Part shown: positions 1 through 7,962 of the stretch, piece after piece | Numbering within the stretch: the first letter of the stretch is position 1 | How the letters are laid out: every line of letters begins with the position of its first letter | Assembly: GCA_910588895.1 (NCBI GenBank) | Contig: CAJUSS010000007.1 | Location: 1 to 51,640, forward strand | Reading direction: 5' to 3' | DNA from: an uncultured Lachnospiraceae bacterium | GTDB lineage: Bacteria; Bacillota; Clostridia; Lachnospirales; Lachnospiraceae | DNA: 51,640 nucleotides | The notes under the pieces: generated by a model | Told to the model about the DNA's origin: nothing | What the model saw: the letters and a program-made list of their open reading frames with translations, nothing else | The model's database searches: none | Made by a program: the position numbers and the translations under genes

Positions 1-123
1 CACCAACGCCGCCGCAAAGAGCAGCAGACCAAGGCCGGTGTTGCGCACAAAACGCTTAGCCTTCTGCGCCTTCCTGCGCATCGCCTGCTTCATCTCTTCC
101 ATCCTGGGATCCGTCGTCTCCAT
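1..123 (-). CDS. Unknown membrane protein, N-terminal part only
   Basis: The first 41 codons of a gene that runs off the left edge. It begins METTDPRMEEMKQAMRRKAQ: an acidic start, then a strongly basic stretch rich in Arg and Lys, then the beginning of a hydrophobic segment (GLGLLLFAAALV) that looks like a membrane anchor. An AGAAAGGTGG-type ribosome binding site lies just upstream of the ATG at 123. I do not recognise the family and give no function. It is divergent from the PfoR-like gene. Confidence 0.5.
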   Translation of the reverse strand, partial: METTDPRMEEMKQAMRRKAQKAKRFVRNTGLGLLLFAAALV

Positions 124-425
124 CCTATACCACCTTTCTGATCATCCGACCGCTCGCCTCTGCAGCCTTTCATCCTCAGCATATACTCTCTCCATCTCCC
201 ACTCAGGGATACATGGGGAAAACTGTACTGTTCTTATCTTACCATATTTTTACACCCATTTCCACAAAAAAATAAAAAGATGGCTTTTTGATCTGCCGCA
301 TGCCAGCTGCCCAGCCTCCGGATGCGGACGGGTGACCGGTAGCGCGCCTGCACCTATACGACGATCAGCATGGACGTGGATAGTGACCATTTATATCCCT
401 CATAAAAAGTATCTGCAAAAAACAC

Positions 426-454
426 TTGCATTTTCCTCCGCCCCCTGCTAAAAT
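426..454 (+). promoter_or_regulatory. Putative sigma-A promoter of the PfoR-like gene
   Basis: TTGCAT, a 17-nt spacer and TAAAAT precede the gene that starts at 531. A small inverted repeat, TTTGAC/GTCAAA (474-479 and 492-497), lies just downstream and could be an operator or a short hairpin. The rest of 124-530 shows no gene. Confidence 0.45.
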
Positions 455-530
455 ACGGACAATAAAAACTGCTTTGACAACAGACCGATCGTCAAATGTG
501 TGCCAAATACATAAAGAAGGAGAATGGAAC

Positions 531-1553
531 ATGGAACAGACAGGTTTCCGGGCGTTCTTGAAGAAAAAGAACGTCAACATCACTGTCCAGACCTATCTCA
601 TCGATGCATTGGGCGCCATGGCATTTGGCCTGTTCGCATCTTTGCTGATCGGGACGATCTTCGCCACCATCGGTGAGAAGTCTGGCATCGAAGTGTTCAC
701 CACTATCGCGGACTACGCCAAGAGCGCTACGGGTGCGGCTTTAGGCATCGCCATCGCTCACGCCTTAAAGGCACCTCAGCTGGTGCTCTTTTCCGCAGCC
801 ACCGTAGGGATCGCGGGCAATGCCCTGGGCGGGCCTGTAGGCGCGCTGGTGGCCACCGTCGTCGCCACGGAGCTTGGAAAGCTGGTCTCCAAGGAGACCC
901 GGCTGGATATCCTCATAACCCCCGGCGTCACCATCATCTCCGGTGTGCTGATCGCCCAGTTCGTGGGACCTGGTGTAGCCCGATTTATGGATGCCTTTGG
1001 CATGATGGTGAAGACCGCCACGGAGATGCAGCCTTTCTTCATGGGCATCTTGGTATCCGCGCTGGTGGGCATCGCCCTGACCCTGCCGATCTCCAGCGCC
1101 GCCATCTGCATCGCCCTGTCCTTAGACGGGCTTGCGGGAGGCGCGGCCACGGCAGGCTGCTGCGCCCAGATGATCGGCTTTGCCGTCCTTTCCTTTAAGG
1201 AGAACGGGGTGGGAGGCCTCTTAGCCCAGGGGCTGGGGACCTCTATGCTGCAGATGGGGAACATCGTGAAGAACCCGCGGATCTGGATCGCGCCTACTCT
1301 GGCCAGCATGGTCACCGGTCCCGTAGCTACCGTGGTCTTTAGGATGACCAACATCCCCGCCGGATCCGGGATGGGGACCTGCGGCCTGGTGGGGCCGATC
1401 TGCGTCTATACCAGTATGGGAGGCGGCGCAAAGATGTGGCTGGGCATCCTTCTGGTCTGCTTTATCCTTCCCGCCATCTTTACCATGGCCTTCGGGGTCA
1501 TCCTGCAAAAGATCGGCTGGATAAAAGACGGGGATCTTAAGCTGGACCTTTAG
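531..1553 (+). CDS. PTS_EIIC_2 / PfoR-like membrane protein
   Basis: A 340-residue polytopic membrane protein beginning MEQTGFRAFLKKKN. Its many glycine-rich hydrophobic helices match the PTS_EIIC_2 family (PF13303), named after PfoR of Clostridium perfringens. Members resemble PTS sugar-transport IIC domains but are often encoded alone, and their substrate and regulatory role are unsettled. The ATG at 531 is chosen because AGAAGGAGA lies about 7 nt upstream; no comparable site precedes an earlier in-frame codon. No IIA or IIB partner is next to it. A terminator follows directly, so it is probably monocistronic. The family is fairly certain; transport activity is inferred. Confidence 0.8.
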   Translation: MEQTGFRAFLKKKNVNITVQTYLIDALGAMAFGLFASLLIGTIFATIGEKSGIEVFTTIADYAKSATGAALGIAIAHALKAPQLVLFSAATVGIAGNALGGPVGALVATVVATELGKLVSKETRLDILITPGVTIISGVLIAQFVGPGVARFMDAFGMMVKTATEMQPFFMGILVSALVGIALTLPISSAAICIALSLDGLAGGAATAGCCAQMIGFAVLSFKENGVGGLLAQGLGTSMLQMGNIVKNPRIWIAPTLASMVTGPVATVVFRMTNIPAGSGMGTCGLVGPICVYTSMGGGAKMWLGILLVCFILPAIFTMAFGVILQKIGWIKDGDLKLDL

Positions 1554-1563
1554 ATCTGCACAG

Positions 1564-1604
1564 AAAAAAAGCGGCCTGGCCTCTGTGGTCTTTGCCGCTT
1601 TTTT
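1564..1604 (+). terminator. Rho-independent terminator after the PfoR-like gene
   Basis: A-tract plus GCGGC (1571-1575) pairs with GCCGC plus a T-tract (1594-1604). The hairpin starts about 10 nt after the stop codon, and the A/T tracts extend the stem, so it may act in both directions. Confidence 0.75.
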
Positions 1605-1662
1605 CGTATACAAAGATAGAAATATAGAGACCGATCCGTCTCATCAGGAGGTACTACGATCC

Positions 1663-2988
1663 ATGAAAAAAGACCTGACCCAGGGAAATGTAGCAAGGAC
1701 CATGCTGTTGTTCGCAGGCCCCATGATCTTAGGGAACCAGCTGCAGCAGCTTTATAATATCGCTGACACCTTGATCGTAGGCCGCTTTTTAGGGCCGGAC
1801 GCCCTGGCCGCCGTGGGCTCGGCCTACACGCTGATGACCTTTTTAAATTCGATCCAGATCGGTATGTGCATGGGAGCGGGAGCGCTCTTTTCCTACTATT
1901 TTGGCCGAAAAGAGCCAGACAAGATGAAGACCAGCATGCAGCTGGCCTTCTTGCTGATCGGCGGCGTGACATTGGCTCTGAACATCCTGGTGATGGCCTT
2001 CTGCGACCCGATCCTGCGCCTTTTACAGACCCCAGAAGAGCTTTTCGCGATGATGCATACCTATGTGTGGATCATCTTTATGGGGCTTCTTTTTGTGTTC
2101 CTCTATAACTTTTTCGCTTATCTTCTGCGGGCCTTGGGAAACTCTCTGATCCCCTTATATTTCCTTGGCACCACGGCCCTTTTGAACATCCTTCTGGACT
2201 TATATTTTGTGCTGGTATTAAAAAGAGGGATCGGAGGGGCCGCAGAAGCCACTGTGATCTCCCAGGCCATCTCCGGCCTTGGATTAGGGCTTTATACCTG
2301 GACAAAGGAAAAGGACGTCCGCTTTGACCGGCAGCATTTCCGATTTACAAAAACAGCCTCCGCAGAGATCTTGCGCTTTTCCTTCGCCTCCTCGATCCAG
2401 CAGTCCGTCATGAACTTCGGCATCCTGATGATCCAGGGCCTGGTGAACAGCTTCGGCGCGGTGGTGATGGCCGCCTTCGCCGCTGCCGTGAAGATCGACT
2501 CCTTTGCCTACATGCCGGCCCAGGAGTTCAGCAATGCCTTCTCCCTGTTCATCTCCCAGAACTACGGCGCTGGTGAAAAAGAACGGGTCCAGAAGGGGAT
2601 CCGGGAGGCGATCCGCATCTCCCTCCTCTTCTGCGCGGCCGTCTCGGTCCTGGTCTTTGTCTTTGCCGGCGGACTGATGCGCCTTTTCGTCTCCGCCGCA
2701 GATCATCAGATCATCAATGTGGGCATCGGCTATCTCCGGGTGGAAGGCGCCTGCTACTGCGGGATCGGCGTGCTCATGCTGCTGTACGGCTACTACCGGG
2801 GCATCAACCGGCCGGAGATGTCCCTGGTGCTGACGGTCATCTCCCTGGGGACCCGGGTCCTCTTAGCCTATGTCTTAGCTCCCATCCCCCAGATCGGGGT
2901 CTGGGGGATCTGGGCCGCCATCCCGATCGGGTGGTTCCTGGCCGATGTGACGGGCGTACTGTGCCTGCGGCACATGAATGACCGGTGA
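1663..2988 (+). CDS. MATE family efflux transporter
   Basis: A 441-residue protein with about 12 hydrophobic segments. It has the MATE family (MatE, PF01554) start: a short cytoplasmic N-terminus (MKKDLTQGNVARTMLLFAGP) followed by a helix ending in NQLQQLYNIADTLIVGRFLG, which is highly typical. MATE proteins export drugs or metabolites using Na+ or H+ gradients. The length is normal for the family and both MatE repeats look intact. CAGGAGGT lies 10 nt before the ATG at 1663. The gene is convergent with the TetR gene downstream, so that regulator is more likely to serve the divergent permease than this gene. The substrate cannot be predicted. Confidence 0.9.
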   Translation: MKKDLTQGNVARTMLLFAGPMILGNQLQQLYNIADTLIVGRFLGPDALAAVGSAYTLMTFLNSIQIGMCMGAGALFSYYFGRKEPDKMKTSMQLAFLLIGGVTLALNILVMAFCDPILRLLQTPEELFAMMHTYVWIIFMGLLFVFLYNFFAYLLRALGNSLIPLYFLGTTALLNILLDLYFVLVLKRGIGGAAEATVISQAISGLGLGLYTWTKEKDVRFDRQHFRFTKTASAEILRFSFASSIQQSVMNFGILMIQGLVNSFGAVVMAAFAAAVKIDSFAYMPAQEFSNAFSLFISQNYGAGEKERVQKGIREAIRISLLFCAAVSVLVFVFAGGLMRLFVSAADHQIINVGIGYLRVEGACYCGIGVLMLLYGYYRGINRPEMSLVLTVISLGTRVLLAYVLAPIPQIGVWGIWAAIPIGWFLADVTGVLCLRHMNDR

Positions 2989-2994
2989 TAGAGA

Positions 2995-3159
2995 CCATGT
3001 GACGGACATGACATGGTAACCGTGATACCACATCCTAAGCTCCTCCCAACTTAGCTTTGGCGTGTCCGTCCTGGCCAGGTCCTTGTACTGTTTGCCCCCG
3101 ATGGTCTTTCCAAAACGACGCGGTCTCGTGGCACAGATATCTTTATTTTCTGTATCATC
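2995..3159 (-). pseudogene. Decayed fragment resembling AAA-ATPase-like (PF09820) protein
   Basis: Immediately after the TetR stop codon, and in the same minus-strand frame, the translation reads DDTENKDICATRPRRFGKT and ends EELRMWYHGYHV. RPRRFGKT is the Walker A signature of the AAA-ATPase-like/DUF1703 proteins common in Lachnospiraceae, and (D/E)EL..WYDGYH is a later motif of the same family. Only about 20 residues separate the two here, where intact proteins have well over 100. This looks like a small internally deleted relic with no start codon. The assignment rests on two short motifs read by eye. Confidence 0.4.
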
Positions 3160-3762
3160 CTAAACAGCCGAGACGCCGTCCTCAAAAAATAAGGTCTGCG
3201 AAAAGGTTTGTTCATATATGCCGACAAAATCTTCTGGCGTCTCCCGAAAACCACGTTTAACATATAGCTCCAGAACGGAAAACATCTGCATACAACAGCT
3301 ATAGAGACTATAGGAATAGGTCACTCTATCCCGCAATTCACTCCTCTGCTCCTTATAGAGCATCGTGATATGCATGGCGCGGCAGCGCTCTTGAAACTGC
3401 CGATAGAAGATCTCCCGAAAATCAAAATAGTTGGATCTCTCAAAAAAAAACACGACCCATCCCTTATACTTCAAAATGACATCGCAGAAGGCTTCCTCCG
3501 CCTTTAACAGCCCTTCTCTGTCTCGATGCGCTTTTGTGTTCAAGACCTGAAAGCCAATGCTCTGATACTCTCTGCAAAACTCATTTACCATATCTGCAAA
3601 TACATCATCGATGCTTTCATAATGATAGTAAAAAGAAGAACGGCATATCCCTGCCGCTCCAATAAGAGAAGTGATGCTCACCTTCTCTTTGGGCTTGCTC
3701 TGCGCCAAAAGGCACAGAGAATCACAGATCGCTTCTTTGATACCGGTTTTCGAGCTTCGCAT
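3160..3762 (-). CDS. TetR/AcrR family transcriptional regulator
   Basis: A 200-residue protein. The N-terminal 60 residues contain a TetR-type helix-turn-helix: KEKVSITSLIGAAGICRSSF followed by YYHYESIDDVF, close to the family core of ...GVSRGTFYYHF.SKEDL. The C-terminal 140 residues are the variable ligand-binding and dimerisation part. AAAGGAGG lies 5 nt before the ATG at 3762. The gene is divergent from the NCS1 permease/hydrolase operon across a 543-nt AT-rich interval that holds candidate operators. It therefore probably controls that operon and itself. The inducer is unknown but is likely the transported compound. Confidence 0.85.
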   Translation of the reverse strand: MRSSKTGIKEAICDSLCLLAQSKPKEKVSITSLIGAAGICRSSFYYHYESIDDVFADMVNEFCREYQSIGFQVLNTKAHRDREGLLKAEEAFCDVILKYKGWVVFFFERSNYFDFREIFYRQFQERCRAMHITMLYKEQRSELRDRVTYSYSLYSCCMQMFSVLELYVKRGFRETPEDFVGIYEQTFSQTLFFEDGVSAV

Positions 3763-3918
3763 ATAAGCCTCCTTTTCTCTTGAAACATGCTCTCGGGATC
3801 TACTTCTTTCGCCTCAGATCACTTTGCTCCCATGTGGTAACTTAACCATAACACGATCTACCTTGATATGTTATCTTTTTTTATTTTTTGATCAGCAAAA
3901 AACTTTTAGATATACAGA

Positions 3919-3924
3919 AGTATA
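3919..3924 (-). promoter_or_regulatory. Putative extended -10 promoter of the TetR gene
   Basis: On the minus strand TGTGGTATACT contains an extended -10 (TGG + TATACT); the -35 is poor. A TATAC-AGAA-GTATA inverted repeat overlaps the -10. The same string AATGTGGTATACTT occurs before the GltD-like gene at 11769. Confidence 0.4.
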
Positions 3925-3947
3925 CCACATTTTTTTAGAAAAGATGA

Positions 3948-3967
3948 TACGGATCATTTTATCCGTA
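3948..3967. promoter_or_regulatory. Candidate TetR operator
   Basis: A perfect inverted repeat, TACGGAT-N6-ATCCGTA, lies about 25 bp upstream of the minus-strand -10, in the -35 region of the TetR gene. Size and symmetry fit a TetR-dimer site. The link to this regulator is inferred from position only. Confidence 0.4.
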
Positions 3968-4056
3968 CATTAAAGGGCAAAATGTTTGGACCAGATCATC
4001 CAGACTATCCCATCAAAACACAAAAAACATATGGATCGATCCTCTGATATTGCATA

Positions 4057-4085
4057 TTGTTTAAATTTATGCATTAGAGGATAAT
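4057..4085 (+). promoter_or_regulatory. Putative promoter of the NCS1 permease operon
   Basis: TTGTTT, 17 nt and GATAAT. Transcription from here would give a leader of about 210 nt before the first gene at 4306. It lies between the candidate TetR operator and a second inverted repeat at 4096-4118. Confidence 0.45.
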
Positions 4086-4095
4086 ATAAATGTAA

Positions 4096-4118
4096 ATAAG
4101 CAACAAAATGATGCTTAT
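4096..4118 (+). promoter_or_regulatory. Inverted repeat at the transcript start
   Basis: A perfect ATAAGCA-N9-TGCTTAT repeat begins about 10 bp after the putative -10. It could be an operator for a second regulator or a 5'-terminal RNA hairpin. Confidence 0.35.
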
Positions 4119-4305
4119 CCTTTTGCCGGTCCGATGTCCTTGCTGTAAGTGGGCTTGAAAAGTGATGCTAGGTCCAAGTCCGGCCCGGGAAAGGAGCGTG
4201 TTTGCGGAAGGAAGGGGCTGTCCACAGCAGAGCAGATCTCTCACGAACAGACCGCATCGGGCAGAGCGAGAGGATGAGCAGAGCAAAGAAAATGAGGTAG
4301 GAGAA
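4119..4305 (+). other. Long untranslated leader of the NCS1 operon
   Basis: About 190 nt with no plausible gene and a base composition clearly richer in GC than the promoter region. Local pairing is visible: GCTGT-CC-ACAGC, and ATCTCTC with GAGAGGAT near the 3' end. I do not recognise a known riboswitch core (TPP, purine, guanidine and THF patterns were considered). It ends in the AGGTAGGAGAA ribosome binding site. Confidence 0.3.
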
Positions 4306-5574
4306 ATGTCAGAAGAAAAGAAAAACTCTGGTGGACAATTTGCATCACAGGCTGTTCCGATCGACCAGCGGATGAAGACCCCTGCTCTATTTGGTGCTAT
4401 GTCAGGCTTTGTCTTTATGACAACATCCCTGCAGGCCGGTGCCAACATGGGGTTTGGGGCAGACTTCGCAACTGTCCTGAAAGCGATCGCTGTGGGTGCC
4501 GTTTTTTTGACGATCATCACCTGTATCATGGCGGCCGCAGCGGCAAAAACAGGCCTTACCTTCGGCCAATTGACCGCTTATGCTTATGGCAAGCATGGCT
4601 CCAAGGTGATCGGCTGCGTTATGGCCTTTTCCCTGCTGGGTTGGACGGCGGTCGATGCCGGGCTGATGGCCGGGGCGATCAACGCCACCATCCCGCAGAT
4701 CCCCTTTTTCCCCTTGAGTCTGGTCTGTGTGGTGCTGTTTACAGCTACCGCAGCTTTCGGGATGAAAGCGATGAGTAAGCTGGGGACGATCTGCATCCCG
4801 GTCATCGGGATCTTTGGTATCATCTCCATGTCCTTGGGCATCAAAAGTGTAGGCGGGTTGGATGGCTTGATGGGCTATATCCCCCTTCCCACTGCAGAAC
4901 TCCAGTTTACGACCCTTGTGGGCCTGGCGATCGGTTCCTGGATCGGCTGTGCCTGTTCACTGCTCCCCGATTTTATGCGTTTCGCAAAAACGCCTAAAGT
5001 CGCTGTGGGCCTTACGATCCTGTTTATGGCTGTTATCAATCCTCTGATGCTGGTGATCGGCGCTGTCGGCGCTATCGCTACCGGTCAAGGCGACATGCCC
5101 TATGTGCTGGCGGCTCAAGGCCTGGCGATCCCCGGCCTGCTGATCGGGATCTTTGGGAACTGGGGACCCGCTCAGGGAAACGAATATTCCTGTGCGCTGA
5201 CCTGGGGGAACATCTTCAAGCTGGAACACAAAAAGATCACCATCATCTGCGGCGCTGTAGCACTGCTCCTGACCGCTATGAATTTCTTCCAGTATTTCGG
5301 GACCTTCCTGATCTTCCTGTCCAATTGCGTCCCTGCTATCATCGGTGTGTTTATAGCAGATTTTTTGTATACCTACAGGAGGGGATATCCCCCCACGGAA
5401 CAGATCGCCTGCAGTGTGGATCGGCGCGGAGTAGCTGCGGTGATCGTAGGTATCGTGCTGGCCTATGTAGGACTACCCGGCATCTCCCAAGTTTGGTGCG
5501 TCTGCGGCGCAGTCCTTGTCCGTATCGCTTTGGACCAAGTGGGGAATGACTCTCCCTCTAAGCTGTATCATTAA
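4306..5574 (+). CDS. NCS1 family permease, CodB-like (first copy)
   Basis: A 422-residue membrane protein with about 12 hydrophobic helices. The pattern is that of the nucleobase:cation symporter-1 family in its CodB branch. The first helix has FMTTSLQAGANMGFGADF, and GLTFGQLTAYAYGKHGSKV and LLPDFMRFAKTPKVA match the conserved NCS1 loops. These carriers import cytosine, purines or related small nitrogen heterocycles with H+ or Na+. AGGTAGGAGAA precedes the ATG at 4306. A cysteine hydrolase starts 37 nt after the stop, so the two are probably co-transcribed. Substrate assignment is not possible from sequence; the hydrolase neighbour suggests an amide- or ureido-containing compound. Confidence 0.85.
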   Translation: MSEEKKNSGGQFASQAVPIDQRMKTPALFGAMSGFVFMTTSLQAGANMGFGADFATVLKAIAVGAVFLTIITCIMAAAAAKTGLTFGQLTAYAYGKHGSKVIGCVMAFSLLGWTAVDAGLMAGAINATIPQIPFFPLSLVCVVLFTATAAFGMKAMSKLGTICIPVIGIFGIISMSLGIKSVGGLDGLMGYIPLPTAELQFTTLVGLAIGSWIGCACSLLPDFMRFAKTPKVAVGLTILFMAVINPLMLVIGAVGAIATGQGDMPYVLAAQGLAIPGLLIGIFGNWGPAQGNEYSCALTWGNIFKLEHKKITIICGAVALLLTAMNFFQYFGTFLIFLSNCVPAIIGVFIADFLYTYRRGYPPTEQIACSVDRRGVAAVIVGIVLAYVGLPGISQVWCVCGAVLVRIALDQVGNDSPSKLYH

Positions 5575-5611
5575 GAGAACATCCAAAACTTTTATAAGGA
5601 GGTTTATGTAT

Positions 5612-6268
5612 ATGAAAAGATATTGGGAATGGAGCGCTCCGTTCAAGATCTGTCCGGAGGAGACCGCGCTGATCATCGTGGATATGCAAAAGGGCTTTGT
5701 TGATGAAGGTTTCTGCTTCTTTACACCGCAGGCCAAGGAACAGGTCCCGCTGATCCGTGACTTTAAGCATTTCTGTCATGAGAAGGGGATCCCCGTATTT
5801 ATGTCTGTATTTGCCCAAGATACCGACTACCACAATGACTATTACTGGTTTAGGAATAAGGAACGGGGTCTGCTGGGTGATGACGGGACCTGCAAGCTGA
5901 GGCTAGGCACTGCTGATTGCGAGATGACCGCGGATCTGGCGCCGGAAGCAAACGATGTGGTGTTCACTAAGTATACCTACTCCTGCTTTGCCCACACCGA
6001 GCTGGAAACCTGGCTGAAAAAGAAAAGGATCCGGACCGTCATCGTCTGCGGCACCTGCACAAACTGGTGTGTGGACAGCACCATCCGGGATGCCTACCAC
6101 AAAGATTACAATGTGGTCGCGCTGGCCGACTGCGTCAGCACCTTCCCACATGCCGGGGCTGATGTGAAGACCTGGAATGACATGGAACTGGATCTGTGGG
6201 GCGAAGGCTTTGCGAGGGTCCTCAGCGCGCAGCAGGCAAAGAAAGAGATCGAAGAGTCTGCCGGATGA
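5612..6268 (+). CDS. Isochorismatase-family cysteine hydrolase
   Basis: A 218-residue protein of the isochorismatase-like hydrolase fold (PF00857), which includes nicotinamidases, ureidoacrylate, biuret and N-carbamoylsarcosine amidohydrolases. The expected Asp-Lys-Cys triad is visible as D24 (LIIVDMQKGF), K120 (VVFTKYTYSCF) and C153 (GTCTNWCVDSTIRDA). An active amidohydrolase releasing ammonia or a carbamate is therefore likely, rather than an isochorismatase. Two ATGs lie close together. AAGGAGG is 9 nt from the one at 5612 and only 3 nt from 5606, so 5612 is chosen. It sits between two NCS1 permeases and probably cleaves what one of them brings in. Confidence 0.88.
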   Translation: MKRYWEWSAPFKICPEETALIIVDMQKGFVDEGFCFFTPQAKEQVPLIRDFKHFCHEKGIPVFMSVFAQDTDYHNDYYWFRNKERGLLGDDGTCKLRLGTADCEMTADLAPEANDVVFTKYTYSCFAHTELETWLKKKRIRTVIVCGTCTNWCVDSTIRDAYHKDYNVVALADCVSTFPHAGADVKTWNDMELDLWGEGFARVLSAQQAKKEIEESAG

Positions 6269-6307
6269 TCAACTGCATACAACGATATGATATACCATTT
6301 CTACTGG

Positions 6308-6336
6308 CCCCGGTCGGTCTTTTACACCGGCCGGGG
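6308..6336 (+). terminator. Hairpin between the hydrolase and second permease
   Basis: CCCCGGTCGGT (6308-6318) pairs with ACCGGCCGGGG (6326-6336) with one G-U pair, followed by TATATTTTGCGCTTTTTT. This is probably a partial terminator that lowers expression of the second permease. No separate promoter is obvious before 6390. Confidence 0.55.
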
Positions 6337-6389
6337 TATATTTTGCGCTTTTTTGAGCTGTCATTTAAGATCGAAGAAAGGAAATCACT

Positions 6390-7676
6390 ATGAGTAGAGC
6401 TGAAATGAATGATACAGAACACAGTCTAAATGCCGTTCCACAAAGCGAGCGTCGTGGTCTCACGCAGTTGGTCTTCACCTGGATCGGTTATGTATTTACC
6501 GTAACGATCATGTCGGCCGGCGGCAATATCGCCAATGGTGCCGCAGATCTTTGGCAATGCATGGCGGCTATCTACACAGGCTATGGGATCCTCTTTTTGC
6601 TATCCCTCCTGGTCTCCTACGTCTCTCAAAAAACCGGTTACTCCTTTGGTCTGCTCACCCGCTACTCTTTCGGTGCGTATGGTTCCCGGGTGGTCTCCCT
6701 CTTTACCACGCTGACGCTCCTGGGCTGGTTTTCCATCAATTGCTATCTTTCGGGTTCTGTGGTACATACGCTGTTTCCAGGCATCCCTCAGATCCCTGTC
6801 TCCATCATGTTCGGCGCCCTCTATACCTTTACTGCCCTCAAAGGGCAAAAGATCATGAACCGCTTGGGATCTTTGGCGACCGCACTGGTCCTTGTGGTGG
6901 GCATCGTTGCGATCACTTGTGGGGTCCGAGATGCCGGCGGGATCCAGGCACTGATGAGCATCCGGCAGGAACAGACGAGATCCTTTAATGACCTGGTCAC
7001 ACTGGCGGTGGGATCTGTGGTCTGCGGTGTAGTCGGATGGGTTCCCGACATCATGCGTTTTTCCAAAAGCCATAAGACCAGCCTCGGCGTTATGGCCGTA
7101 GGGATGGGTCTCGCGGGGCCGTTCATGCTCGTCATCGGTGTCATTGGCATGATGGTCTATTCTCAGTATGATATCGCGTTGATCCTGCAGGAGCAAGGTT
7201 TTCTTGCGTTTGCATTTGTGGGACTCATTGGGAATATCTGGTCAACAGCGCAGGGCAATGTCTATTCCAGCGGATTGAACCTGGCCTCTATTTTTACAAA
7301 GGTCTCCCGCGAAAAACTGATCATGATCTTCGGCGCCTTGGGCATCATCTTGGGGACCTTCGGCCTTTATCAATATTTTTCAAGTTGGCTGACCTTCCTG
7401 GCGACTGTATTTCCTCCCATAGGCGGTGTTGTGATCGCCAACTATTTTCTGGTCTGGAAACAGGACCTTCCCGATGTCAGTACAACAGCTTTCCCTCCGC
7501 TGATCATTCTGAGCTTTGTCGCCTTCGCCGGCGGCGTTTTTTCCAAATACATCATCCATGTTGGTCTCACCACCGTCAATGCACTGATCGTTTCCTTTGC
7601 CCTTGAAGCTCTTTTTGGAGTCCTCTATTTAAATAAGCAGGCAGAAAGGATCCGCTCGGATGCCAAAGGTGCATAG
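6390..7676 (+). CDS. NCS1 family permease, CodB-like (second copy)
   Basis: A 428-residue polytopic membrane protein of the same NCS1/CodB branch as the protein at 4306. It shares the order GGNIANGA, KTGYSFGLLTRYSFGAYGSRV, LLGWFSINCYL, VPDIMRFSKSHKTSLGV and AQGNVYSSGLNLAS. By eye the two are clearly diverged, so this is not a recent duplication and they may carry different molecules. AAAGGAAA precedes the ATG at 6390. The helix pattern is complete. Two carriers flanking one hydrolase suggest uptake of a substrate and either export of its product or uptake of a related compound; this is inference. Confidence 0.85.
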   Translation: MSRAEMNDTEHSLNAVPQSERRGLTQLVFTWIGYVFTVTIMSAGGNIANGAADLWQCMAAIYTGYGILFLLSLLVSYVSQKTGYSFGLLTRYSFGAYGSRVVSLFTTLTLLGWFSINCYLSGSVVHTLFPGIPQIPVSIMFGALYTFTALKGQKIMNRLGSLATALVLVVGIVAITCGVRDAGGIQALMSIRQEQTRSFNDLVTLAVGSVVCGVVGWVPDIMRFSKSHKTSLGVMAVGMGLAGPFMLVIGVIGMMVYSQYDIALILQEQGFLAFAFVGLIGNIWSTAQGNVYSSGLNLASIFTKVSREKLIMIFGALGIILGTFGLYQYFSSWLTFLATVFPPIGGVVIANYFLVWKQDLPDVSTTAFPPLIILSFVAFAGGVFSKYIIHVGLTTVNALIVSFALEALFGVLYLNKQAERIRSDAKGA

Positions 7677-7683
7677 AAGACAG

Positions 7684-7736
7684 AAAAAACACCCACGGGG
7701 CATTTGACAACAAGCGCTCCGTGAGTGTTTTATTTA
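7684..7736 (+). terminator. Terminator after the second NCS1 permease
   Basis: AAAACACCCACGG pairs with CCGTGAGTGTTTT (7719-7731) across a 20-nt loop, followed by ATTTATAT. The arms are near-perfect. The A/T ends allow it to work in both directions, also ending galT transcription. Confidence 0.7.
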
Positions 7737-7962
7737 TATCTCCCCTGCCAGACAGATGTTTGAAGATCGGACGCCCGGCGTTGTCAACATGCTAACGATC
7801 CAAAGCGGGAGCGCTCTCAATATCCAGCTGCTGCCACACGATCGTCGATCCGTATGGGCTGATCGTTCTTATCAATACAGGCGATCAAATACCGCTCTAT
7901 TGCGGGATACATATTGGGGATCAGATATCTTATGTTAGGCACTATATCCGTGATCTTTTTCG

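Noticed and set aside
38..451. 137-codon plus-strand frame at the left edge
   Set aside because: It overlaps the start of the minus-strand membrane gene and an intergenic region; no ribosome binding site and no recognisable domain.
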